This document shows positions 1 to 6,977 of a stretch of DNA of 20,883 bases, one piece after another (position 1 is the stretch's first letter; each line of letters begins with the position of its first letter). Under the pieces are notes generated by a model. It was not told the DNA's origin. It did not search any database and saw only the letters and a program-made list of their open reading frames with translations. The translations under genes were made by a program, and so were the position numbers. This DNA comes from an uncultured Eubacteriales bacterium (GTDB taxonomy: Bacteria; Bacillota; Clostridia; Oscillospirales; CAG-272): contig CAKSSY010000029.1 in the NCBI GenBank assembly GCA_934489945.1, positions 1 to 20,883 of the forward strand, written 5' to 3'.

Positions 1-25
1 TGCGAGAGAAAACAGGAGAGACGAA

Positions 26-91
26 AGCGGAGGGAACCCTTTTCGGGAAAAGGGCTTCCCTCCGCTCCGTTTCCGCGCTCACGCGGAAACG
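26..91. repeat. Two tandem perfect or near-perfect hairpins at left edge
   Basis: Two stem-loops sit side by side. The first (26-66) pairs AGCGGAGGGAACCCTTTTC with its complement around a GG loop, with a single unpaired C at 55. The second (68-91) pairs CGTTTCCGCG with CGCGGAAACG around a CTCA loop. Neither is followed by a clear T-run, so they are not standard intrinsic terminators, though the first could still end a transcript entering from the left. No gene is visible in 1-185. Confidence 0.55.
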
Positions 92-185
92 TTCACACCA
101 CCCTCCCAAAAGCTCTTAAACAAATGGAAAAGAAGCGCTGCCGTAACGCAAAACAAACCGGCGAGATCGCAATAAAAGTTTTTGC

Positions 186-207
186 GCCGCTTTTTTCAAA
201 AAGCGGC
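186..207 (-). terminator. Hairpin downstream of the greA-family gene
   Basis: A 10-bp perfect stem, GCCGCTTTTT / AAAAAGCGGC, with a 2-nt spacer lies 20 bp beyond the greA-family stop codon. On the minus strand it is followed by GCAAAAACTTTTATT, a weak U-containing tail. Position and shape suggest the end of the greA transcript. The poor U-tract keeps confidence moderate. Confidence 0.5.
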
Positions 208-226
208 ACGTTCTCCTCGTTCTTTC

Positions 227-727
227 TTAATAGGAAGAAATCGGCAGGTCGGGGTCGTCGACCCCCTTTTTGATAGAACGGATTATTATATCATAACTCA
301 CTTTTTCGTTTACATTCACTCTGACGGTTTCCCCCGCACGATGTCCGAGAACTGCCTTGCCGAAAGGCGATTCCTTGGAAATGCAATCGTTCAGGACATC
401 ATTCCGCAGGGTCGTGACAATGCGAATCTCACGCGTTTCGTCATCATCGGGATAGTAAATTTCCACCCGATCGAAAAGCCCTACCACATCCTCTGCCGAG
501 TCGGTACGGATAATCACCGCTGTCTCGATCATGTTCTCCAGATATCGCATCCGGCTTTTGTTCTTGTTATAATCGCGCTTGGCACTCCGATATTCGTCAT
601 TCTCGCTCAGATCGCCGTACTCCCGTGTGCGCTTCACCTCTTCCCGCAACCCCGGCACCAATGCCCGACGTTCTTCCAGCTCCTGACGCATTTTCTGTAT
701 GTCAATTTCGGTCAACTCATCATGCAT
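227..727 (-). CDS. greA: GreA/GreB-family transcription elongation factor
   Basis: This 166-aa protein has the GreA layout. The N-terminal part (about residues 1-75) is a coiled coil whose tip carries the acidic patch GDLSENDEY, equivalent to the GDLKENAEY tip of GreA that inserts into the RNA polymerase secondary channel and stimulates transcript cleavage. The C-terminal part (about 80-160) is the FKBP-like domain, including ESPFGKAVLGHRAGE. Length is normal for the family. The start is supported by a GGGGAGG site about 10 bp upstream of ATG. It may be a paralogue rather than the housekeeping copy, because the C-terminal segment diverges from typical GreA. It lies downstream of a small ORF on the same strand, and a weak hairpin lies between them. 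No convincing separate promoter was found, so co-transcription is plausible. Confidence 0.88.
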   Translation of the reverse strand: MHDELTEIDIQKMRQELEERRALVPGLREEVKRTREYGDLSENDEYRSAKRDYNKNKSRMRYLENMIETAVIIRTDSAEDVVGLFDRVEIYYPDDDETREIRIVTTLRNDVLNDCISKESPFGKAVLGHRAGETVRVNVNEKVSYDIIIRSIKKGVDDPDLPISSY

Positions 728-790
728 TCTGTTTTTCCTCCCCTATTCCGGACGGAATCCGATCCGCCATGCCGACATATACAACAACAA

Positions 791-819
791 GCCCCGCCGT
801 CCGTTTCCGAACCCGGGGC
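791..819. terminator. Weak hairpin between small ORF and greA
   Basis: GCCCCG (791-796) pairs with CGGGGC (814-819) around a 17-nt loop. On the minus strand it is followed by TTGTTGTTGTA. It could attenuate or partly terminate transcripts running from the small ORF at 869-1000 into greA. It is weak as a terminator, and no plus-strand gene precedes it. Confidence 0.35.
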
Positions 820-868
820 GTTTGTTTTCACAATTATGATTTTCAAAGACACAGGATATGCCGCAGTT

Positions 869-1000
869 TCAGTCCTGAGGTTCCTTCGCGTGAGGTTGCG
901 CGAAAGTATCTTCCTCACCCGGAAAACTACTTGTCCGGATTACATCGACTGCTTTTACTGCGACAACCGATATCTGTACTGTCTCATATTTTCTCTTCAT
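869..1000 (-). CDS. Small protein (43 aa) with DVIRTS motif, unknown function
   Basis: This short ORF begins MKRKYETVQISVV and ends KEPQD. Its start is well supported: GGGAGG (1009-1014 on the minus strand) sits 8 nt before ATG, and a promoter-like TATAAT lies about 48 bp upstream. The composition is a basic, aromatic N-terminus (KRKYE), a short hydrophobic stretch (ISVVAVKAV), the motif DVIRTS, then an acidic tail (GEEDTF). From memory, tiny Clostridia proteins of the form MKKYE-P-hydrophobic-D[VI]I.TS are common and uncharacterised, and this one fits that form. It has no signal peptide and no transmembrane segment. It precedes greA on the same strand. Function is unknown; a leader peptide, a regulator, or a RiPP-like precursor are all possible. 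No modifying enzyme is adjacent. Confidence 0.62.
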   Translation of the reverse strand: MKRKYETVQISVVAVKAVDVIRTSSFPGEEDTFAQPHAKEPQD

Positions 1001-1047
1001 TGACTTTTCCTCCCAAACAATTGTACACCAATACTTTATACCAACTT

Positions 1048-1076
1048 ATTATACTGCGTAAAATGATTGATTTGAA
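1048..1076 (-). promoter_or_regulatory. Candidate sigma-A promoter for small ORF
   Basis: On the minus strand TTCAAA (1071-1076) is separated by 17 bp from a perfect TATAAT (1048-1053). The predicted transcript start lies about 40 nt before the small ORF start codon. An overlapping alternative is TTTACG, 16 bp, TATAAA (1035-1062). Either would drive the small ORF and possibly greA. Confidence 0.5.
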
Positions 1077-1180
1077 AAACATTTTGTTAATTTTTTGTGA
1101 ACCACTGCGGCGTTTTCAGGGGTGTGGAAGAATTGCGTTTTTTTGTGAATCGTTTGGAAGAAGATAAAAACGGTTCGCCC

Positions 1181-1214
1181 GGACAAGCAGTTGCATTTAT
1201 GCAACTGCTTGTCC
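1181..1214. repeat. 16-bp perfect inverted repeat upstream of the GH gene
   Basis: GGACAAGCAGTTGCAT (1181-1196) is followed after two bases by its exact reverse complement (1199-1214). It lies between the divergently transcribed small ORF and the GH gene, about 65 bp upstream of the GH -35 box. It lacks a T-run on either side. It could be an operator or a stable hairpin at the end of an unseen transcript. Confidence 0.6.
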
Positions 1215-1279
1215 TTTCCGCAACAGGTTCTTCTTGATTGTCCGGATAGGGATTGCGGTACCGAAATTTTATAAATCCC

Positions 1280-1307
1280 TTGACAAATCTGCTATATTTT
1301 ATATAAT
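1280..1307 (+). promoter_or_regulatory. Sigma-A promoter of the secreted GH-like gene
   Basis: Perfect TTGACA (1280-1285), 16-bp spacer and perfect TATAAT (1302-1307) precede the gene. The start codon is 50 bp downstream, with AAAGGAGG at 1345-1352. Confidence 0.85.
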
Positions 1308-1357
1308 AGTATTGTATATAATCTGAGTTCATTGCTGATATTCCAAAGGAGGATTCC

Positions 1358-3613
1358 ATGAAAAAACAAAGAATCGGTATTACCCTTCTGTCTCTTCTTC
1401 TTGTCACATTGTTCGTGTGCGCTTGTCTGCCTGTCTCGGCTGCCGATAAGGCGACGACGGCTACCGCTTCGGCAAAGGGAAACCGAAGTGCCGCAAACTA
1501 TGTCGGTTATCAGACCGAGAAGGTTGACGGCGGTTCTTTCCGTATTCGTTTTGTTGCCGGTCTTCACGGCGCGGGCTTCAGCAGCGTTGGCTTCAAGATC
1601 AGCCGCATTACCGTCTCCGCAGACGGCAAGTCTACCGAAAGTGAACAGTATTATACCGGCAAAACCATTTACGGTGCATTGAAGGCGGACGGCGGCGAGG
1701 TCACTGCCGACGAATGCGGTGTCCGCTATCTGGCAATTGCCGAAGCAGAAATCCCTGCCGATGCGAACGCGGTCATGATCGCAGTTCGCCCCTATATTTA
1801 TGCGGGGGACATTTGCCGTTTCGGTCAGGCGAAGGTTCTGTATTATACCGGGGAGGAAGAAGATGGTTTTCCGATTCTGAAAACCCGCGAGGAACTCGAC
1901 AGAAGTGTCAGAATTCCCGTCTTTACCTATGAATTGAATCTGACACAGTACGCCAACATCGGTTATGAGCCTTGGGGCAACGCCGAAATGCTGGTTGACG
2001 AGTGGTTCTCCGGTCGCAAGGATGAAATTTACGCCTCTGCCGACGAAAAGCCTTTTACTTTGACAAAAGTCGACATCAGCAAGCCTTCCGGCGCACACAC
2101 CGTTCCCGTTGACGGGTGCGGTACGGGCAACCCGCCTACGCCGAAGTTCAAAACGGTTTATGCGCGCACCATGGATTCTCTGATGCAAAACAGCTTCGTT
2201 CCGGCAACCTGTGAGGAGGAAAGTACTTACGATGAATTCGGCGGTATCTCCAATTCCTCCATTCAGGGGAATGCGACCGGTTTCTTCCACATGGAGACCT
2301 TCGGCGAGCGGGATTATATTATAGATCCGCTCGGAAATCCGTTCTTTGTCTGCGGTGTCAATACCATCAACATCGGTAGTACAACCAATCAGAAAAACTA
2401 CATTCTCTCCCGATTCGGAACCGAGGAAAAATACTGGATTTATATTACCAAGGCTCTGCGCGATTACGGTGTCAATGTTGTGACCGGAAGTACATCCTCG
2501 GCGCGGGATACCGAAACACCTCTGAACGGTATCGTCGGAGTAAAGGGAATTTCTTCCTATATGGGTTCTTTGGGGCTTGCCACCTCGACAGGCGGTTCGT
2601 CTTCCTTTATGTACAACAACACCATGAATGTGTTCGACCCTGACTTTTTCGCCTTTGTCGATCGTGAAAATCGGCAAAATCTTCTGAATAACCGCGACAA
2701 TCCCTACATTCTCGGCTACACTTCGGACAACGAGCTTCCCACCGATACCAAAATGTTGGAAAACTATCTGACATTGGATCCGAGCGTTCCGATCAACGCT
2801 TTCTCCTATGCTACCGCGTGGACGTGGCTCTGCGCCAAAACGGGAAAGATCAATCCGAGTGTCAACGACATTACCGCCGATATGCGGGAAGAGTTCAAGG
2901 CGATGGTTTTCGGAAGTCTCTTCTACCATGTCCGTCAGGCAATCGACAAATACGATTCCAACCATATGTACATCGGCACGCGTGCCAACAGCGGTAACAA
3001 AACCAGCGAAGGATATCTCCGCGCTGCAGGTACGTATATGGACGTTCTGACCATCAATATGTATGACGGCATTGAACCCGCCGTCAGCACCATGGCTACC
3101 ATCCATAAATATTCGGGCAAGTCCTTCATCGTCACCGAGTTCTACGCAAAGGCACAGGACGCCTACGACATGAACGGACAGCTTCTTGCCAATCAGCAGA
3201 ACGCGGGCTGGCTTGTCAGAACTCAGGCAGACCGTGCCGTCTACTACGAAAACTACACGCTTCTTCTGCTGGAGTCCAAATACTGTGTCGGTTGGGTCTG
3301 GTATCGTTTCCAGGACAACGATCAATCTCTTTACTATCCGTCGGAATCCGACCACTCCAAGATCCTGCGCGTGTGGGAGAAGGGAGCAAGATACGATGTA
3401 CGGAGCTTTATCGACGAGGACGGAAAAATTCTTCCCGCTACGGGCAAGGAAGTGAAGTTCTATGAGGGCGAGATCGACACTTCGGGTCTCGGCTCCAACA
3501 AGGGAATTGTGGATAACAAATTGAATTTCTTTGAGCCGGTGATGCGTTCTGTGGATCGTGTCGGCAAGAATATTTTTAAGCTCATCGGATACTTTGACAA
3601 TCTTCACGCATAA
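1358..3613 (+). CDS. Secreted glycoside-hydrolase-like protein (clan GH-A type)
   Basis: This 751-aa protein has a classical signal peptide (basic MKKQR, hydrophobic core, probable cleavage after VSAA near residue 30). Residues about 40-160 form a beta-rich region (SFRIRFVAGLHGAGFSSVGF) of a type seen in clostridial secreted proteins. From about residue 300 a catalytic-like domain begins (FHMETFGERDYIIDPLGNPFF), resembling agarase-like or other clan GH-A enzymes. Candidate catalytic residues are the acid/base E459 in SDNELP (the NE signature) and the nucleophile E594 in IVTEFY. The segment GWVWYRFQDND near 645 fits a C-terminal barrel strand lining the active site. No dockerin, cell-wall anchor or carbohydrate-binding module was recognised. 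The substrate cannot be named. It is a single-gene unit with its own promoter and terminator, so it probably acts outside the cell on a polysaccharide. Confidence 0.78.
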   Translation: MKKQRIGITLLSLLLVTLFVCACLPVSAADKATTATASAKGNRSAANYVGYQTEKVDGGSFRIRFVAGLHGAGFSSVGFKISRITVSADGKSTESEQYYTGKTIYGALKADGGEVTADECGVRYLAIAEAEIPADANAVMIAVRPYIYAGDICRFGQAKVLYYTGEEEDGFPILKTREELDRSVRIPVFTYELNLTQYANIGYEPWGNAEMLVDEWFSGRKDEIYASADEKPFTLTKVDISKPSGAHTVPVDGCGTGNPPTPKFKTVYARTMDSLMQNSFVPATCEEESTYDEFGGISNSSIQGNATGFFHMETFGERDYIIDPLGNPFFVCGVNTINIGSTTNQKNYILSRFGTEEKYWIYITKALRDYGVNVVTGSTSSARDTETPLNGIVGVKGISSYMGSLGLATSTGGSSSFMYNNTMNVFDPDFFAFVDRENRQNLLNNRDNPYILGYTSDNELPTDTKMLENYLTLDPSVPINAFSYATAWTWLCAKTGKINPSVNDITADMREEFKAMVFGSLFYHVRQAIDKYDSNHMYIGTRANSGNKTSEGYLRAAGTYMDVLTINMYDGIEPAVSTMATIHKYSGKSFIVTEFYAKAQDAYDMNGQLLANQQNAGWLVRTQADRAVYYENYTLLLLESKYCVGWVWYRFQDNDQSLYYPSESDHSKILRVWEKGARYDVRSFIDEDGKILPATGKEVKFYEGEIDTSGLGSNKGIVDNKLNFFEPVMRSVDRVGKNIFKLIGYFDNLHA

Positions 3614-3624
3614 AAATCAGACTC

Positions 3625-3655
3625 GGGGAGGCGTAAATTCCTCCCCTTCTTTGTC
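3625..3655 (+). terminator. Intrinsic terminator of the GH-like gene
   Basis: GGGGAGG (3625-3631) pairs with CCTCCCC (3640-3646) around an 8-nt loop and is followed by TTCTTTGT. It begins 12 bp after the stop codon. Confidence 0.7.
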
Positions 3656-3751
3656 CCGATGGGTTCGGGCAAACACATTTTCCCGATGCCGGACGCACCC
3701 ATTTTTTTCGGTTCTGCGGACGGTTCGGGGCAGAACGGAGAGACAAGATAT

Positions 3752-4825
3752 ATGCTGAATTTTACCGTGGGACCGGTTATGTCTTCGGAGGCGGTGCGCG
3801 CCGTGGGGGCGGAGCAGGTTCCGTATTTCAGAACGGAAGAGTTTTCGGCAGTCATGAAGGAAAACGAAGTCTTGATGCTGGAGTTTTCCGATGCGCCGCA
3901 AGGTTCCAGAGCTGTCTTTATGACCTGTTCGAGTACGGGTGCCATGGAAGCCGCCGTTATGAATGTTTTTACCAAAGACGACAAGGTGCTGGTGATTAAC
4001 GGCGGCAGTTTCGGTCGTCGTTTTGCGGAGCTTTGCGACATCCATGAGATTCCTCACGAGGTTCTGACCTTGGAATACGGCAGGAGGCTGACCGCGGAAA
4101 GACTGTATGAATATGATGGTCGCGGATTCAGCGGACTTCTTGTCAATGTCGACGAAACCTCTACGGCGGTGCTTTATGACACCGGAATGATCGGGGAATT
4201 TTGCCGGAAAAACAGATTGTTCTTTGTCTGCGACTGCGTTTCCTCCTTCCTGGCGGATCCTTTTTCCATGGCGGAATGTGGGGCGGATGTGATGATTACG
4301 GGATCACAAAAGGTGTTGGCGTGTCCGCCCGGTGTGTCGGTTCTCGTTCTTTCCCCGAGGGCGGTTGAAAGAGTCGGACAAGCCCGCGTGAAATCTCTGT
4401 ATTTCAATCTGGCGGACGCTCTGAAAAACGGCGAACGCGGACAAACCCCGTTTACACCCGCCGTCGGGATCCTGTTGCAGATTCACGAAAGACTTACGGA
4501 AATCAAGGCAAAAGGAGGGGCGGCGTCCGAAATCGCCGAAGTGGCGGCGTTGGCGGCGGATTTTCGCAGAAAAATCGCGGGACTGCCTTTTGAAATTGTC
4601 TCGGAAAGTCTGCCGAACGCGGTCACCTCTCTGCATCCGACTTCGGCGAATGCTTACGATATTTTTCTGACGCTGAAGGAGGAATACGGAATATGGGTAT
4701 GCCCGAACGGCGGCGACATGAAGGACAGTGTTTTCCGCGTCGGACATATCGGTTGTCTGACACGGGCAGACAACGATACCCTGATTGCTGCGCTGAAGGA
4801 TATGCAACGGCGCGGACAAATCTGA
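3752..4825 (+). CDS. Class V PLP-dependent aminotransferase (alanine-glyoxylate / 2-aminoethylphosphonate type)
   Basis: This 357-aa protein starts MLNFTVGPV, the typical opening of class V enzymes, where TVGPV contacts the substrate. I chose ATG at 3752 because upstream residues in the frame do not resemble the family, and GGAGA lies 8-11 bp before it. Visible features are CSSTGAMEAAV (phosphate-binding loop, about residues 52-62), NVDETSTAV (about 133), a CDCVSSF segment and the Schiff-base lysine K187 in TGSQK. The length is normal. The enzyme moves an amino group between an amino acid and a keto or aldehyde acceptor. Only 24 bp separate it from the next gene, a nucleotidyltransferase fusion, so the acceptor is probably a sugar, polyol or phosphonate intermediate in surface-polymer synthesis rather than glyoxylate. 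A GTTCTGC/GCAGAAC inverted repeat (3711-3736) lies just upstream of the RBS. Confidence 0.82.
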   Translation: MLNFTVGPVMSSEAVRAVGAEQVPYFRTEEFSAVMKENEVLMLEFSDAPQGSRAVFMTCSSTGAMEAAVMNVFTKDDKVLVINGGSFGRRFAELCDIHEIPHEVLTLEYGRRLTAERLYEYDGRGFSGLLVNVDETSTAVLYDTGMIGEFCRKNRLFFVCDCVSSFLADPFSMAECGADVMITGSQKVLACPPGVSVLVLSPRAVERVGQARVKSLYFNLADALKNGERGQTPFTPAVGILLQIHERLTEIKAKGGAASEIAEVAALAADFRRKIAGLPFEIVSESLPNAVTSLHPTSANAYDIFLTLKEEYGIWVCPNGGDMKDSVFRVGHIGCLTRADNDTLIAALKDMQRRGQI

Positions 4826-4849
4826 AACCCGCTCAAGGAGGAATCCGAT

Positions 4850-6175
4850 ATGGTAAAAGTAATCACATACGGTACGTTTGATCTGCTTCATTACGGACAT
4901 ACAAGGCTTCTGGAACGGGCAAAATCCCTGGGGGATTATCTGATCGTGGGCGTAACCTCGGACGATTTTGACAGGAAACGCGGGAAAATCAATGTCCGGC
5001 AATCCCTGATGGAACGTGTGGAGGCGGTGAAGGCAACCGGCATCCCGGACGAGGTGATTATCGAAGAATATGAAGGGCAGAAGATCGACGACATCCGCAA
5101 ATACGGCATTGACATTTTTACGGTCGGTTCGGACTGGCGCGGGAAATTTGACTATCTCAGAGCCTATTGCGATGTGGTCTATCTGCCGAGAACCGAGGGC
5201 ATTTCCAGTACGGAAATCCGCTCAGACCGACACGGGGTTTCCATCGGCATCGTCGGGGAAACGCCGATTCTGAAAAAGATTGTCAACGAGAGCCGATATG
5301 TCAACGGTTGTACCGTCAGCGGAATCTGTTCGGAGGACGAGGATTTCATGCGGCGGGAATTTCAACTGGACTATATGACGCGGAATTTCGGCGATCTGCT
5401 TGAAAGGTCGGATGCCGTGTATATCGCCTCTCATCCCTCTTTGCATTACACCCATATCAAAGATGCCCTGACAAAGGGAAAGCACGTGTTGTGCGAAAGC
5501 CCTCTTGCTCTGAGCGGCGAGGAGTGTGCCGAATTGTTTTCGGTTGCCCGAAGTCGGAACTGTGTTCTGATGGACGCCATCAAAACCGCGTATTCGACTG
5601 CTTATGCCAGAATGTTGTTGTTGGTGAAAAGCGGTATGATCGGAAAGGTGGTTTCGGTCGATTCGGTGTGTACCAGTATCAAAAAATATGCGGACCCCAG
5701 GGTCCTTTCGCGAAAATGGAACAGTTTGTGCGAGTGGGGTCCGACGGGACTGTTGCCGGTCTTTCAGCTTCTCGGAGTGGATTTCCGCTCGGCGAGGGTT
5801 CTGTCCTCTTTTGCGGACCGTGAAAAAACGTTCGACACCTTTTCCAAGATTGATCTGGAATACGACCGCGCGGTGGCATCCGTGCGGGTCGGAAACGGTG
5901 TAAAGTCGGAGGGCGAGCTCGTTATTTCGGGAACAGAGGGATATATATACGTTCCCGCACCGTGGTGGAAAACCGACTATTTTGAGGTCCGTTATGAAAA
6001 TCAGGAACAAAACAAACGATATTTTTATCAGTTGGACGGCGAGGGAATCCGATATGAGATCGTGGCATTCTTAAAGGCAATCCAGAACAATCGGGCGCAG
6101 GATGCCGTTTCCGAAACCATATCTGAGGCAATCTGCTGTATGATGTCGGTGAAAAAGACCGAACTGCTCCTGTGA
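4850..6175 (+). CDS. Cytidylyltransferase / Gfo-Idh-MocA oxidoreductase fusion
   Basis: This 441-aa protein joins two domains. Residues 1-125 are a TagD-like nucleotidyltransferase: GTFDLLHYGH holds the HxGH nucleotide-binding motif (H14, H17) and ISSTEIR (118-124) is the second signature. It would couple CTP to glycerol phosphate or a similar phospho-substrate. From residue 130 a Rossmann domain begins (VSIGIVGET), followed by a Gfo/Idh/MocA-like fold. The normally conserved EKP motif reads ESP (CESPLAL), so the usual lysine is missing. The usual GGxxxDxGxH region reads WNSLCEWGPTGLLP, so dehydrogenase activity may be altered or lost. The start has AAGGAGG 9 bp upstream. With the aminotransferase before it, the likely role is to supply a CDP-activated polyol or amino-polyol for capsule or teichoic-acid-like polymers. 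The exact substrate is inferred. Confidence 0.8.
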   Translation: MVKVITYGTFDLLHYGHTRLLERAKSLGDYLIVGVTSDDFDRKRGKINVRQSLMERVEAVKATGIPDEVIIEEYEGQKIDDIRKYGIDIFTVGSDWRGKFDYLRAYCDVVYLPRTEGISSTEIRSDRHGVSIGIVGETPILKKIVNESRYVNGCTVSGICSEDEDFMRREFQLDYMTRNFGDLLERSDAVYIASHPSLHYTHIKDALTKGKHVLCESPLALSGEECAELFSVARSRNCVLMDAIKTAYSTAYARMLLLVKSGMIGKVVSVDSVCTSIKKYADPRVLSRKWNSLCEWGPTGLLPVFQLLGVDFRSARVLSSFADREKTFDTFSKIDLEYDRAVASVRVGNGVKSEGELVISGTEGYIYVPAPWWKTDYFEVRYENQEQNKRYFYQLDGEGIRYEIVAFLKAIQNNRAQDAVSETISEAICCMMSVKKTELLL

Positions 6176-6224
6176 ACGCGGAAAAAGCCCGGCGAGAGCG
6201 GATTTTCCCGGGTGCAAAACCAAT

Positions 6225-6274
6225 TGCCGCCGTCCGGTGTGCTTTCCCGGTTTAGAAACCGGAGTTTGGCGGCA
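6225..6274 (+). promoter_or_regulatory. Nested stem-loop leader before the broken response regulator
   Basis: TGCCGCC (6225-6231) pairs with GGCGGCA (6268-6274). Inside it CCGGTTT (6247-6253) pairs with AAACCGG (6256-6262). The structure ends 14 bp before the response-regulator start codon. It could be a terminator remnant or attenuator of the aminotransferase operon. No strong terminator was found elsewhere after 6175. Confidence 0.4.
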
Positions 6275-6288
6275 GAACGGAGACCGAT

Positions 6289-6762
6289 ATGTATAAAATT
6301 CTCATTGCGGAGGACGACAGCGGCATTGCGGAAGGTGTCGCGGCTCTTCTTGCGGCGTGGGGGATGGAGACACGGTGCGTTTCCGACTTTCGGAACGTGA
6401 CGGCGGAATTTGCCGCTTTTTCTCCGCACCTGGTGCTTTTGGATATCTCCCTCCCGTTTTTTGACGGGTACCACTGGTGTGCCGAGTTGCGACGCACTTC
6501 CGGCGTTCCCGTTATATTTCTTTCGTCGGCTTCGGACACCATGAACATTGTCATGGCGATGAATATGGGCGGTGACGATTTCATTGCCAAGCCTTTTGAC
6601 GGGGCAGTGCTGGTCGCCAAGGTACAGGCACTTCTCCGCAGAACCTATGATTTTGCCGGGGCTGTGCCGGTTCTGGAGTGCCGCGGTGCCATGCTGAATA
6701 CGGCGGACGGCAGTCTGGTGTGCAACGGTATCGATGTGCCGCTTAATTTCTATGTTGGATAA
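6289..6762 (+). pseudogene. Truncated BceR-like OmpR-family response regulator
   Basis: The 157-aa product holds a complete receiver domain: acidic pocket EDD (residues 8-10), phosphoacceptor D53 in VLLDISLP, then FLSS and the lysine in AKPF. The text FDGYHWCAELR and the linker that follows resemble BceR-type regulators of bacitracin-type ABC transporters. The winged-helix DNA-binding domain should begin with VPLTKNE, but the frame runs VPLNFYVG and stops, so about 80-90 residues are absent. No partner kinase or BceAB-like transporter is nearby. The next sequence is a piece of a different gene (azlD). I read this as one side of a deletion. A free-standing receiver-only protein is possible but less likely, because half of the linker to the lost domain is still present. 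Confidence 0.72.
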
Positions 6763-6771
6763 ATACAAATA

Positions 6772-6925
6772 AGGACGCTGTTTTCTCTTCGGCACACGGG
6801 GGTGCCGGAGTTGATTGCCGTTGTGTTTATTTTTGTGTTGCACAAATGGAAGAAGAACACGCTGCTAAGCATTGCGGGGGGAAACGATTTTATACATGAT
6901 CCTGGTACAGAATTTTTTCAGATAA
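6772..6925 (+). pseudogene. azlD: 3' remnant of an azlD-like gene, frameshifted
   Basis: Reading from about 6772, the translation passes through HTGVPELIAVVFIFVLHKW then KKNTLLSIAGG. Shifting frame in the GGGGGGAAA run at 6876-6884, it continues TILYMILVQNFF and stops at 6923-6925. Joined, this matches my memory of the C-terminal end of AzlD, the small subunit of branched-chain amino-acid exporters (LPE-IAV, LHLWKKNTLLSI-GGT, YMILVQ). The 5' half is missing and azlC is not present. A plus-one insertion in the G/A run breaks what is left. It directly abuts the truncated response regulator, which suggests an internal deletion joined two unrelated genes. The assignment rests on recognition, not on a search. 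Confidence 0.6.
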
Positions 6926-6930
6926 TGGTT

Positions 6931-6977
6931 TTTGACATAACGGAAGCCCCGCTTGGCGGGGCTTCCGTTATGTCAAA
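6931..6977. terminator. 22-bp perfect palindromic bidirectional terminator
   Basis: The arms 6931-6952 and 6956-6977 are exact reverse complements with a TTG spacer. The GC-rich core is AAGCCCCGC / GCGGGGCTT. It lies between the azlD remnant (plus) and the AraC gene (minus), and includes the AraC stop codon. Convergent placement fits a shared terminator, although no long U-run follows. Confidence 0.7.

Noticed and set aside
712..918. Minus-strand 68-codon frame overlapping the start of greA
   Set aside because: It has no RBS, overlaps both greA and the better supported 43-codon ORF in a different frame, and looks like chance reading.
182..1003. Plus-strand open frame of 273 codons across greA and the small ORF
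   Set aside because: It is antisense to greA, has no ribosome-binding site, and has a composition unlike a real protein.
1292..3607. Very long open frame on the minus strand opposite the GH-like gene (771 codons)
   Set aside because: It is a shadow of the GH gene: composition is low-complexity in the style of antisense reading, with no RBS, and the opposite strand has promoter, RBS, signal peptide and terminator.
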